The position numbers were made by a program, and so were the translations under genes. A DNA stretch of 64,000 nucleotides from Rhinopithecus roxellana (Eukaryota > Chordata > Mammalia > Primates > Cercopithecidae), in contig NC_044550.1 in NCBI RefSeq assembly GCF_007565055.1, forward strand, positions 85,808,033-85,872,032, written 5' to 3'. Of this stretch, positions 23,196-35,019 are shown in pieces. The notes under the pieces were generated by a model. The model was not told the DNA's origin, ran no database searches, and saw nothing but the letters and a program-made list of their open reading frames with translations. Numbering within the stretch: position 1 is the stretch's first letter; every line of letters begins with the position of its first letter.

Positions 23196-24009
23196 TAGAA
23201 TCATGGGTTCTGAATCTTTTTTAGTGTCTTCATCCATGACATGAGAAGTCTTAACTGATAACACAAGCATTCTCAATTTTGAAAAAAGCAATAGAGCCCT
23301 TTGAACAACAACAGCAACAAATTTTTCATGGAATCCTAATAAATGAATCAGATAAAAGCTAAGCGGTCCTGACTAAAGTGAAAGTAGAAAGCCCAGAGCT
23401 ACCTCCACTGGTCATTTATGGCATGAAGCCAAAAATATGGTATTAATTCAGGCCTCCAGTTAGTGCATCACACTACCACACGTGTCACAAATGTTTTCAT
23501 CACCTTTAAATTATTCACTATTTCTTGGACCAATACATATTTCTTGTGGGCTACACATGACAAGGTCTCTATTGTTTCCACCTCCCATTTCCTCAAGGTA
23601 ATTCCTCTGAAAATTCATAATTAAAAGGGGGGTGATATTGATGTCAATTTTAACAATCCTTTGAAATTGTGTTGGGGAACACACTTTCGTAATTGGAGGG
23701 TGGCACATACAATTGCAAACCAGCCTGATTCAGGCAGAATGTTCAAATGGATGCCATCTATCTGTTCCGCTGACTGTGTGTACCGGACTGCTCACTGAAA
23801 TGATCACTTGTGGCCCAACCAGTTCAGCTATCTGTATTTAACAATATACGAAGAGTTTCTTTTAACTCAAGACTATATAAAGACAAAAGAACCATTTGGT
23901 TTAGAATAAATCAGAGCATTGTAATAATTGTGTATATTTTACTAAATATATAACTTACTTTTACAATAACTACACTTAGCACCATGCCATAATTGGGAGA
24001 GACTGCAGA
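23196..24009. other. Intergenic sequence
   Basis: No recognised gene or repeat; a short CAA-rich run lies near 23306-23320. Confidence 0.45.
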
Positions 24010-24235
24010 GTCAGATTAAACTAATTTTAAACCCCAGTTCTTCTACTTACTAGCTTTGTAATCTTGGGCAATTATTTTATCCTTGTTAAACCACCATTTT
24101 CTCATTAGTGAAATGGAAATGGAAATTCATTTCTCATTTGGGTTGCTGTGAGATTTAAAAGAAAAAAACAGACCCTGGAACCTGGCATCAGACCCAGCAT
24201 ATAGTGTATGCTCAATAACTGTTCATTCATTTTGC
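24010..24235 (+). repeat. MIR SINE
   Basis: 'actgcagagtcagattaaac', 'tacttactagctttgtaatc', 'ttgggcaattattttatcc', 'attttctcattagtgaaatg' and 'tatagtgtatgctcaataac' follow the MIR order in forward orientation. Confidence 0.75.
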
Positions 24236-24809
24236 TTAAAGTATTGTGTGGTTTTGATGTTCCCTTACAGTCCCAACTTGACCAAAAAATTGGTGAAACT
24301 GAGTTAAATTTGGTTAAGGAACTGTATCAGTATAGCCTGTTTCCTTATCTTAGTTTTCTTTTATTTTTCTACCTCTGCAGGTAATTTTACCTCTGCAGTG
24401 ATCATTTACTGATCATCTCCAGAGCCTTGGGCTGACTTGGATTTTATGCTAATTTAGAATCTCAGATTCTCTGTTCAGTCATTGAATGTTTACACACAAT
24501 AAAGAAGTAAATGCCCATCAACTGTATGCCTAAAACTATCAGCTACTAATGGCTGCTGCACAGATTTATGCAAAGTTAGAACAAGAGGAATTCAACCCTT
24601 TTTCAAAATGTGCTCTACTAACAGCCTAGTACTGTCTGTCATAAGTTAGCCTAGAAATGTGCATTCTCTCCCCGCTCCCCTGACCCGTCAGATATCCCAT
24701 TAGATATTTTAGGATGGAAATGACTATAATTTACCATATGAAAATATTTGCTCTTCTTGCGGATAACATTAACTGTAGAATGAAATTCTCATAAATTGAA
24801 TATGCAAGA

Positions 24810-24960
24810 AAAACACCTAGGGATCCTTCTTGTTAACATGTGGATTTGAATTCACTAGGTCTTAGGAGAGGCCCGAAACTCTACATTTCTAACAAGCTCC
24901 CTGGTGACACCCATGCTACCAGTCTGCAGATCACAGCTTGGGTAGCAAGGCTCCAAGGTA
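24810..24960 (-). repeat. MER5/Charlie-class fragment
   Basis: Shows 'tctacatttctaacaagctc', 'cctggtgacacccatgctac' and 'tctgcagatcacagcttggg', the reverse-oriented wording of small hAT-Charlie repeats. Diverged, family approximate. Confidence 0.5.
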
Positions 24961-27900
24961 CATCCTGGGTCACCGTGTATTATTTGTTTATTTATGTATT
25001 TCATGCTAGCCATGTTTGAAATACAAATGGACCCAAGGAAACCTCATTGCTGACTTGGGCATTTTTAGCTGTTTATCTCTGAGAAAGTTATTGTCTAAAA
25101 GAAAAACAGCAAATAAAAACAAACTCACAGCTCTGTGTCAATTTTTAAGTGACTTAACTTTACATGATGTCTTTCTTTGGTAAATTTTAATCTTTTTGAC
25201 CATCCAGCGGGTTGGTTTTCTAACCACAAAGAAAGTAAAAATCCCTTATGGAACAACAACAACAACAACAACAACAAAACACGGTTGCTACTTTGAACAC
25301 TATTAAAATAACATTGGCATGTGACTGAGGCCAGCACCCCAGAAGGTGGGCATTTATAATAATAAGTACCTTACCTTGACTTCCATTCAACAGTGATCTG
25401 TGAGCCTTATCCAATCAATGAGGATGATGCAGATGTGAACTGTGATTGCCACAAATTTGTTAATTTGTCAAGCACATCAAAGACATGGCAGGTCACCCGT
25501 TGGGCTCCCCTTTACCTTTCTTAAGATTAGAAGATATTCAGAAATTGTGTCCTAAATTCCATTATTTTAGGAGCTGTTTCTTAAGAAAACTCTGAGCCAA
25601 GCATTCCAGAATATATTATCGCTTTGAACACAGATTTTCATTGACAACATTTTGTGGGCATCCATTTAATATTAATATTAAGCCAAGGAAATAATGGTCC
25701 TTGTTTCTTTCCTTTAAAATGACAGGAATAGTGGGTACTTGTTCCTTCTGAAAAACAGGAAATGTCTAAGCCAGCAGTATTCACACTAGTGTCATTCCTG
25801 TATTACTTCAGTTATCAATTGAACCTTGCCAAATTCTCCATAATGCATCTGCCTCCCAGCGAGGGAGAGGCTTATGTGGGAGATTGACTTGTAAAGGTTA
25901 TCTCAGGAACAAATGATGTGCAGCTCTCCACCTTTTAAAAAGTCTTGAAATGCTGTAAAATTTGATAGCCACTGAGGTACAGAAAATGGGGCATCTGCTT
26001 ATAATTGTCTGAAATTAGTAAGGTAATGTTTTAATATAATTGGTACAGAATTTGGACTTAATTCTTTAGAAGGGATGTCCAAACCAAATAAGCACTTATT
26101 AGTGCTGTTCTCTGTCACCTTAAAACAATGTAAGTCTAAGTATTTTCAAGGGTTAGAACTCAGGAGTCTCTAGGAGTTTCCCAGAATCCTTGAGACTCTT
26201 GTCCACCAGGTACAAGGTGGGAGAGGATGGGTTAGGGGCATAGCAGCCAGGAGCAGAGGTTTTAGATGAGTTCATCCTCAAGTCTCAGGGAGACTTCTTG
26301 TTGGTACTTTTGCCAACATTTGAAAGTGTTATATTTTGTTTTGTCTCTTCTGTTGAATCTAGGCCAATAATACCCCCCAAATTTTGCCCTAGGGTCTGCA
26401 CATTTATAAACACAAGAAATGCAGTTCCCGAGGCCTCAATTTGTTCTATTGATTTGGAGAGTGCTGCAGGGAGTCCCAAGATCAATAAAGTACTGGCTTG
26501 CTTCCTTTCACTTCTTCCTTGCCAGTTCCCATTGCCCCCAATTTGCCTGTTTTCTTGTCTTGCTCTTGGGAATCAGTGCCATATGTGTCTGATCTCTCTC
26601 TCTCTCATCTCTCCTGGGAGAAGAAAATAATTCTGAATGCTGAATGATTGTTTTTTAGAATTCTAACAGCAATACATTTCAAGGTGGATGAAAGAAGTCC
26701 TGAAACTCATATGAATACCTCTAGGTCTACCTATTCTTGTATCTACCTTTATATGCAACATGGTGTAAAAATGCAGGGCTTCAGACTTCACTTATACAAG
26801 CTTGCCAGTGATTTTTCTGGTCCTGGCAGAGGGCCATTGTGGATGTTAGTCCATGAGGCCTTGTGCATACCTAATGTATTCTTTTCCTGTGTTCCTGTTC
26901 CTTCTCTGTTTGCATGTGTATCCAAGTGAGTGTGCACATATATGTAAGCAGAAATGCACACACTGTGGGTAACATCTGCATGAAAGAAAATATTTTTTGA
27001 AAAGGTCAAAGTAGGGAATGGTAAAACTCAAGTGAGGATAAAAATAGAAGCCCAGCCTTGGGACAATACTGTGACTATTTGATAGTTAGGTTCTACCCAA
27101 GACCTTTGTCTTGTTCTTTGGAAAATCACCTCACTCTGAACAAGTCTTCCTTAGATCAACAGCTAGAAAATGAATAGGTGACTGAGATCCTCTCTGAACA
27201 AAGGACATATTCTGAGGAAACTACCTTTTGTCTCCTTAAGGCTTGGGATGAGTTTGTTTTATTCATTCATTCTGCTTCAAGAAGAAGACCCAGGAGTAAA
27301 AAATGAAGTTTCTCAGATGAGGTTCTATATGCTCACTTAAGAAGATGTCCTTAGCTTTCCCTGAATTTTCTCTTCCTTATCCCCAGAATTAATACAGAAA
27401 AGTAAGAAAGTGAAAAATATATGGTCAAAATAAAAGAAAACATGGAATAAAGTCCTCTTCTGATGTAAAGGAAATTTTAAAAACTTATTTTCATCACTAC
27501 AAGCTACTCTTTCCTCTCAAGAATAAGTTACCACTGTTGGAGTTAGTTACAGTTTCCAGAATTCTCTCTGGGAACTGTTGTGATAACCTCCAAGGGGCCC
27601 CTGTCCTCTGCAACTCTCTGCCTCCTTTCTAGACTCTGCTGTCATGTCAAGGGGTTGGCTATGGCCCTTTTACCTGGGGAGCAAGGCAGTCAGTCTTGGC
27701 ACCAATACTAAGAAGACATTTACATTGGAAACAACATTTCTTCAATGATCGATGACCTAACCAAACTGAATAATGGCTAGAAAAGAGGCATGATAAAATG
27801 GGTAGCCCTCATTTGGTTGTTCATTTCCCTTTTATTTTTTTTTTAAAGAAACTTCGGCAGTCTTTCAGTTGGGTCCAGGAATTCCCTGAAAGTGAACCAA

Positions 27901-28299
27901 TGTAGAGTTCCTCCACTTTAACTTCTGATATTGGACCCGCTTAAGGACTGCTCTTGATCCACACTCCACACGTCAGCCTTGTGTTTAGCCCTCCCCATCA
28001 TGACTGACAGTCCCTACCCTGTACCAAGGAACCATCTGTCTCCACAGCTCGCCCACACGAGGATGGAGTTGTCATTGATGTGGCAGCCAGGACTGCAGCA
28101 ACAGGCATCGATGCCAGACGACACAGGTGGTCCAGAGCATGGAGAGTCACCAAGGAGACTCGGAGAACACCAGCACTTCCGTTATTAGGGTGGAATACAT
28201 CTGAAGGTATCACAATTCTATTCCAGTCTAGAGAAACCTGAGCCAAATGATGGACGCTGGGTCCCAGAATGTGTCCATCAAATCCCTGATTCATAGAGA
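24961..28299. other. Intergenic sequence
   Basis: About 3.3 kb without a recognised gene. It includes an (AAC)n run at about 25254-25277 and a short TC run near 26596-26607. Open frames up to 110 codons (26298-26630) have no recognisable domain. No splice-bounded conserved exon could be identified by eye. Confidence 0.45.
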
Positions 28300-28510
28300 T
28301 GTTAACAAATGTAATATCCGTTACTGTTCACTGAAAACTTACTATGAGCCACTGTGCCATGAACTAATTTGCCATGAATTAGAATTACCTAATTTAATCT
28401 ACAGAAAATACTATTATCTCCATTTTTAGAGAAGGAACATGAAGATTAGTGACTTGCCCAAGATTACATAGATAGTGATGGGTGAGTCAGAATTTGTACC
28501 CACGCAGCCT
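28300..28510 (+). repeat. MIR SINE
   Basis: 'cttactatgagccactgtgc', 'attatctccatttttagaga', 'agtgacttgcccaagattac' and 'gagtcagaatttgtaccc' follow the MIR 3' half. It lies about 150 bases upstream of the full-length L1. Confidence 0.75.
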
Positions 28511-28660
28511 TGTACCTGGGCCCACACTGTTATCCACCAGACTTCAGTGATTCTCTTGGCTTGTGGAACTAGACAAGTTGAAGGATGTGTCTTCTGGTGG
28601 TCTATGTTTCTAACTTTAGGGTTCACAGTAATTAGAAAAAGGCACAGAAGAAGAACTTTT

Positions 28661-29693
28661 GGGGGCGGAGCAAGATGGCCGAATAGGAACAACTCCAGTC
28701 TCCAACTCCCAGCGCGAGCGACACAGAAGACCGGTGATTTCTGCATTTTCAACTGAGGTACTGGGGTCATCTCACTAGGGAGTGCCGGACAATCGGTGCT
28801 GGTCAGCTGCTGCAGCCTGACCAGCGAGAGCTGAAGCAGGGCGAGGCATCGCCTCACCTGGAAGCGCAAGGGGGAAGGGGATCCGTTTTCCTAGCCAGGG
28901 GAACTGAGACACACAACACCTGGAAAATCGGGTAACTCCCACCCCAATACTGCGCTGTAAGCATACAGGCATTCCAGGAGAATATATCCCACACCTGGCC
29001 GGGAGGGTCCCACGCCCACGAAGCCTCCCTCACTGCTAACACAGCAGTCTGCCGCGATCTATCCGCAAGGCAGCAGCGAGGCTGGGGGAGGGGCGCCCGC
29101 CATTGCTGAGGCTTAAGTAGGTAAACAAAGCCGCTGGGAAGCTCGAACTGGGTGGAGCTCACAGCAGCTCAAGGAAGCCTGCCTGTCTCTGTAGTCTCCA
29201 CCTCTGGGGACAGCGCACAGCTGAAGACCAACAGGGGAAGTAGCGGGAGCCGGTGCAGACGCGAACGACTCTGTCTGACAGCTTTGGGGAGAGCCGCGGA
29301 TCTCCCAACGCGGAGGTTGAGATCTGAGAACGGACAGACTGCCTGCTCAGGTGTGTCCCTGACCCCTGAGTAGCCTAGCTGGGAGAAATCCCCCACTAGG
29401 GGCAGTCTGACACCCCACACCTCACAGGGTGGAGTACACCCCTGAGAGGACACTTCCAAAGGAAGAATCAGACAGGTACACTCGCTGTTCAGCAATATTC
29501 TATCTTCGGCAACCTCTGCTGCTGATACCCAGGCAAACAGGGTCTGGAGTGGACCTCAAGCAATCTCCAACAGACCAACAGAGAGTCCTTCTGACTGTCA
29601 GAAGGAAAACTATCAAACAGGAAGGACACCTATACCAAAACCCCATCAGTTCGTCACCACCATCAAAGACCAGAGACAGATAAAACCACAAAG
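28661..29693 (+). promoter_or_regulatory. L1 5' UTR with internal promoter and YY1 site
   Basis: About 1,033 bases, GC-rich compared with its surroundings. The first twenty bases contain 'caagatggcc' (28671-28680), the conserved YY1-binding site that sets the start of primate L1 transcription. The region runs without truncation into ORF1. Full-length primate L1s usually drive sense RNA from this segment and can also fire antisense; whether this copy is active cannot be read from sequence. Confidence 0.9.
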
Positions 29694-30710
29694 ATGGGGA
29701 AGAAGCAGGGCAGAAAAGCTGGAAATTCAAAAAATAAGAGCGCATCTCCCCCTGCAAAGGAGCGCAGCCCATCACCAGCAACGGATCAAAGCTGGTCAGA
29801 GAATGACTTGGACGAGAGGAGAGAAGAAGGCTTCAGTCCATCAAACTTATCAGAGCTAAAGGAGGAATTACGTACCCAGCGCAAAGAAACTAAAAATCTT
29901 GAAAAAAGAGTGGAAGAATTGACAGCTAGACTCATTAATGCAGAGAAGATCATAAACGAAATGACAGAGATGAAAACCATGACACGAGAAATACGTGACA
30001 AATGCACAAGCTTCAGTAACCGACTCGATCAACTGGAAGAAAGAGTATCAGCGATTGAAGATCAAATGAATGAAATGAAGCGAGAAGAGAAACCAAAAGA
30101 AAAAAGAAGAAAAAGAAATGAGCAAAGCCTGCAAGAAGTATGGGATTACGTAAAAAGACCAAATCTACGTCTGATTGGGGTGCCTGAAAGTGAGGGGGAA
30201 AATGGAACCAAGTTGGAAAACACTCTTCAGGATATCATCCAGGAGAACTTCCCCAACCTAGTAGGGCAGGCCAACATTCAAATTCAGGAAATACAGAGAA
30301 CGCCACAAAGATACTCCTCCAGAAGAGCAACTCCAAGACACATAATTGCCAGATTCACCAAAGTTGAAATGAAGGAAAAAATCTTAAGGGCAGCCAGAGA
30401 GAAAGGTCGGGTCACCCACAAAGGGAAGCCCATCAGACTAACAGCAGATCTCTCGGCAGAAACTCTACAAGCCAGAAGAGAGTGGGGGCCAATATTCAAC
30501 GTTCTTAAAGAAAAGAATTTTAAACCCAGAATTTCATATCCAGCCAAACTAAGTTTCATAAGTGAAGGAGAAATAAAATCCTTTACAGATAAGCAAATGC
30601 TTAGAGATTTTGTCACCACCAGGCCTGCCTTACAAGAGACCCTGAAGGAAGCCCTAAACATGGAAAGGAACAACCGGTACCAGCCATCGCAAAAACTTGG
30701 CAAAATGTAA
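29694..30710 (+). CDS. L1 ORF1 protein, RNA-binding chaperone, intact
   Basis: Intact 338-residue frame, the normal length of primate L1 ORF1p. This protein trimerises, coats L1 RNA in cytoplasmic particles and acts as a nucleic-acid chaperone for retrotransposition. Visible parts in order: a basic N-terminus beginning MGKKQ with SP-rich motifs (about residues 17-30), a heptad-rich Glu/Lys coiled coil (about 50-150), an RRM-like domain starting near 'WDYVKRPNLRLIGVPE', and a C-terminal domain with 'KGKPIRLTADLSAE' and 'RISYPAKLSFISEGE'. The RRM and C-terminal halves look nearly identical to human L1, whereas the coiled coil is strongly diverged, as expected of a rapidly evolving segment. The ATG was chosen because it gives the canonical N-terminus. 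No frameshift or stop is seen. Confidence 0.96.
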   Translation: MGKKQGRKAGNSKNKSASPPAKERSPSPATDQSWSENDLDERREEGFSPSNLSELKEELRTQRKETKNLEKRVEELTARLINAEKIINEMTEMKTMTREIRDKCTSFSNRLDQLEERVSAIEDQMNEMKREEKPKEKRRKRNEQSLQEVWDYVKRPNLRLIGVPESEGENGTKLENTLQDIIQENFPNLVGQANIQIQEIQRTPQRYSSRRATPRHIIARFTKVEMKEKILRAAREKGRVTHKGKPIRLTADLSAETLQARREWGPIFNVLKEKNFKPRISYPAKLSFISEGEIKSFTDKQMLRDFVTTRPALQETLKEALNMERNNRYQPSQKLGKM

Positions 30711-30773
30711 AGACCATCGAGGCTAGGAAGAAACTGCATCAACTAACGAGCAAAATAACCAGTTAATATCATA

Positions 30774-33700
30774 ATGGCAGGATCAAGTTCACACATAACA
30801 ATATTAACCTTAAATGTTAATGGACTAAATGCTCCAATTAAAAGACACAGACTGGCAAACTGGATAAAGAGTCAAGACCCATCAGTCTGCTGTATTCAGG
30901 AGACCCATCTCACATGCAGAGACATACATAGGCTCAAAATAAAGGGATGGAGGAAGATCTACCAAGCAAATGGAGAACAAAAAAAAGCAGGGGTTGCAAT
31001 CCTAGTCTCTGATAAAACAGACTTTAAACCATCAAAGATCAAAAGAGACAAAGAAGGCCATTACATAATGGTAAAGGGATCAATTCAACAGGAAGAGCTA
31101 ACTCTCCTAAATATATATGCACCCAATACAGGAGCACCCAGATTCATAAAGCAAGTCCTTAGAGACTTACAAAGAGACTTAGACTCCCATACAATAATAA
31201 TGGGGGACTTCAACACTCCGCTGTCAACATTAGACAGATCAACGAGACAGAAAGTTAACAAGGATATCCAGGAATTGAACTCATCTCTGCACCAAGCGGA
31301 CCTAATAGACATCTATAGAACTCTCCACCCCAAATCAACAGAATATACATTCTTCTCAGCACCACATCGCACTTATTCCAAAATTGACCACATAATTGGA
31401 AGTAAAGTACTCCTCAGCAAATGTAAAAGAACAGAAATTATAACAAACTGTCTCTCAGACCACAGTGCAATCAAACTAGAACTCAGGACTAAGAAACTCA
31501 ATCAAAACCGCTCAACTACATGGAAACTGAACAACCTGCTCCTGAATGACTACTGGGTACATAACGAAATGAAAGCGGAAATAAAGATGTTCTTTGAAAC
31601 CAATGAGAACAAAGATACAACATACCAGAATCTCTGGGACACATTTAAAGCAGTGTGTAGAGGGAAATTTATAGCACTAAATGCCCACAAGAGAAAGCAG
31701 GAAAGATCTAAAATTGACACTCTAACATCACAATTAAAAGAACTAGAGAGGCAAGAGCAATCACATTCAAAAGCTAGCAGAAGGCAAGAAATAACTAAGA
31801 TCAGAGCAGAACTGAAGGAGATAGAGACACAAAAAACCCTCCAAAAAATCAATGAATCCAGGAGTTGGTTTTTTGAAAAGATCAACAAAATTGACAGACC
31901 GCTAGCAAGGCTAATAAAGAAAAAAAGAGAGAGGAATCAAATAGATGCAATAAAAAATGATAAAGGGGATATCACCACTGACCCCACAGAAATACAAACT
32001 ACCATCAGAGAATACTATAAACGCCTCTACGCAAATCAACTAGAAAATCTAGAAGAAATGGATAATTTCCTGGACACTTACACTCTCCCAAGGCTAAACC
32101 AGGAAGAAGTTGAATCCCTGAATAGACCAATAGCAGGCTCTGAAATTGAGGCAACAATTAATAGCCTACCCACCAAAAAAAGTCCAGGACCAGATGGATT
32201 CACAGCTGAATTCTACCAGAGGTACAAGGAGGAGCTGGTACCATTCCTTCTGAAACTATTCCAATCAATAGAAAAAGAGGGAATCCTCCCTAACTCATTT
32301 TATGAGGCCAACATCATCCTGATACCAAAGCCTGGCAGAGACACAACAAAAAAAGAGAATTTTAGACCAATATCCCTGATGAACATTGATGCAAAAATAC
32401 TCAATAAAATACTGGCAAACCGGATTCAGCAGCACATCAAAAAGCTTATCCACCATGATCAAGTGGGCTTCATCCCTGGGATGCAAGGCTGGTTCAACAT
32501 TCGCAAATCAATAAACGTAATCCAGCATATAAACAGAACCAAAGACAAGAACCACATGATTGTCTCAATAGATGCAGAAAAGGCTTTTGACAAAATTCAA
32601 CAGCCCTTCATGCTAAAAACGCTCAATAAATTCGGTATTGATGGAACGTACCTCAAAATAATAAGAGCTATTTATGACAAACCCACAGCTAATATCATAC
32701 TGAATGGGCAAAAACTGGAAAAATTCCCTTTGAAAACTGGCACAAGACAGGGATGCCCTCTCTCACCACTCCTATTCAACATAGTGTTGGAAGTTCTGGC
32801 TAGGGCAATCAGGCAAGAGAAAGAAATCAAGGGTATCCAGATAGGAAAAGAAGAAGTTAAATTGTCCCTGTTTGCAGATGACATGATTGTATATTTAGAA
32901 AACCCCATCGTCTCAGCCCAAAATCTCCTTAAGCTGATAAGCAAATTCAGCAAAGTCTCAGGATACAAAATTAATGTGCAAAAATCACAAGCATTCTTAT
33001 ACACCAGCAACAGACAAGCAGAGAGCCAAATCAGGAATGAACTTCCATTCACAATTGCTTCAAAGAGAATAAAATACCTAGGAATCCAGCTTACAAGGGA
33101 TGTAAAGGACCTCTTCAAGGAGAACTACAAACCACTGCTCAGTGAAATAAAAGAGGACACAAACAAATGGAAGAACATACCATGCTCATGGATAGGAAGA
33201 ATCAATATCGTGAAAATGGCCATACTCCCCAAGGTTATTTATAGATTCAATGCCATCCCCATCAAGCTACCAATGAGTTTCTTCACAGAATTGGAAAAAA
33301 CTGCTTTAAAGTTCATATGGAACCAAAAAAGAGCCCGCATTGCCAAGACAATCCTAAGTCAAAAGGACAAAGCTGGAGGCGTCACGCTACCTGACTTCAA
33401 ACTATACTACAAGGCTACAGTAACCAAAACAGCATGGTACTGGTACCAAAACAGAGATATAGACCAATGGAACAGAACAGAGTCCTCAGAAATAATACCG
33501 CACATCTACAGCCATCTGATCTTTGACAAACCTGAGAGAAACAAGAAATGGGGAAAGGATTCCCTGTTTAATAAATGGTGCTGGGAAAATTGGCTAGCCA
33601 TAAGTAGAAAGCTGAAACTGGATCCTTTCCTTACCCCTTATACGAAGATTAATTCAAGATGGATTAGAGACTTAAATGTTAGACCTAATACCATAAAAAC

Positions 33701-34601
33701 CCTAGAAGAAAATCTAGGTAGTACCATTCAGGACATAGGCATGGGCAAGGACTTCATGTCTAAAACACCAAAAGCAACGGCAGCAAAAGCCATAATTGAC
33801 AAATGGGATCTAATTAAACTAAAGAGCTTTTGCACAGCAAAAGAAACTACCATCTGAGTGAACAGGCAACCTACAGAATGGGAGAAAATTTTTGCAACCT
33901 ACTCATCTGACAAAGGGCTAATATCCAGAATCTACAAAGAACTCAAACAAATATACGAGAAAAAAACAAACAACCCCATCAAAAAGTGGGGAAAGGATAT
34001 GAACAGACATTTCTCAAAAGAAGATATTCATACAGCCAACAGACACATGAAAAAATGCTCATCATCACTGGCCATCAGAGAAATGCAAATCAAAACCACA
34101 ATGAGATACCATCTCACACCAGTTAGAATGGCAATCATTAAGAAGTCAGGAAACAACAGGTGTTGGAGAGGATGTGGAGAAATAGGAACACTTTTACACT
34201 GTTGGTGGGATTGTAAACTAGTTCAACCATTATGGAAAACAGTATGGCAATTCCTCAAGGATCTAGAACTAGATGTACCATATGACCCAGCCATCCCACT
34301 ACTGGGTATATACCCAAAGGATTATAAATTAGTCTACTACAAAGACACATGTACACGTATGTTTATTGCGGCACTATTCACAATAGCAAAGACTTGGAAT
34401 CAACCCAAATGTCCATCTGTGACAGACTGGATTAAGAAAATGTGGCACATATACACCATGGAATACTATGCAGCCATAAAAAAGGATGAGTTTGCGTCCT
34501 TTGTAGGGACATGGATGCAGCTGGAAACCATCATTCTTAGCAAACTATCACAAGAAGAGAAAACCAAACACCGCATGTTCTCACTCATAGGTGGGAACTG
34601 A
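30774..34601 (+). pseudogene. L1 ORF2 endonuclease/reverse transcriptase, one nonsense codon
   Basis: ORF2p nicks target DNA and copies L1 RNA into it. The frame runs 1,027 codons, hits TGA at 33855-33857, then continues in the same frame for 247 codons to the normal end. The total matches the usual 1,275-residue length, so a single substitution is the only visible lesion. The endonuclease (residues 1-~239) has Asn14, the QETH glutamate at 43, GDFN at 144-147 and SDH at 228-230. The reverse transcriptase has 'SIDAEKAFD' (Asp near 600) and FADD (Asp 702-703). The stop removes the C-terminal segment with the Cys-rich motif CX3CX7HX4C (in the frame after 33858). ORF2 follows ORF1 by 63 bases, as usual for L1, and would be translated by termination-reinitiation. 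Predicted product: truncated, retaining EN and RT but lacking the Cys domain. Confidence 0.95.
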
Positions 34602-34829
34602 ACAATGAGATCACTTGGACTCGGGAAGGGGAACATCACGCACTGGGGTCTATCATGGGGAGGGGGGAGGGGGGAGGAGGGAGGGATTGCATTGGGGAGT
34701 TATACATGATATAAATGATGAATTGATGGGTGCTGACGAGTTGATGGGTGCAGCACACCAACATGGCATAAGTATACATATGTAACAAACCTGCACGTTA
34801 TGCACATGTACCCTAGAACTTAAAGTATA

Positions 34830-34866
<37 letters not shown>
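34602..34866 (+). other. L1 3' UTR, G-rich tract and poly-A tail
   Basis: Contains the conserved L1 polypurine/G-rich tract (about 34657-34686; G-runs separated by single A), a 'ttgatgggtgc' phrase repeated within about 20 bases (around 34724-34752), then 'cctagaacttaaagtataat' and the polyadenylation signal. A pure A tail of about 35 bases follows. The repeated phrase is absent from human L1PA1 as I recall it. Confidence 0.9.
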
Positions 34867-34868
<2 letters not shown>

Positions 34869-35019
34869 AAAAGGCACAGAAACATTTCAAATATTTTCTC
34901 CCAAGGTGACCCACACAAATCATTAGACTATGTGCTCTGGTATTGTGGCCTATACCAAACTGTCTCAGACAATTCAATCTATTCAGTACTTCATTGTTGC
35001 AAAGAATGAAGAGAGACAG

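Larger units (their letters stand above)
28634..34881 (+). mobile_element. Full-length young L1 retrotransposon with target duplication
   Basis: The target duplication agaaaaaggcacagaa (28634-28649 and 34866-34881) brackets a 6.2-kb L1: 5' UTR (28661-29693), ORF1 (29694-30710), a 63-bp spacer, ORF2 (30774-34601, one internal stop), 3' UTR and about 35 A. The target begins TT/AGAAAA, a good match to the L1 endonuclease preference. Structure, intact frames and a pure A tail indicate a recent insertion. The 3' UTR and ORF1 differ from human L1PA1, fitting a cercopithecid L1 lineage. Eleven bases (28650-28660) lie between the upstream duplication and the expected L1 start. Confidence 0.96.

Noticed and set aside
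25254..25277. CAA/AAC run as a possible CRISPR-like or structured repeat
   Set aside because: A plain trinucleotide microsatellite with no spacers.
27960..28200. GC-richer block as a possible exon
   Set aside because: No consistent frame on both sides, no clear splice-site pair, and no recognisable protein family.
28426..28869. 147-codon minus-strand frame upstream of the L1
   Set aside because: It spans MIR, unique flank and the L1 5' end, so its continuity is accidental; no conserved domain seen. Antisense L1 promoter output is possible, but this frame is not the known primate ORF0.
30284..33118. Several minus-strand frames of 110-152 codons
   Set aside because: Shadows of L1 ORF1 and ORF2 on the opposite strand.
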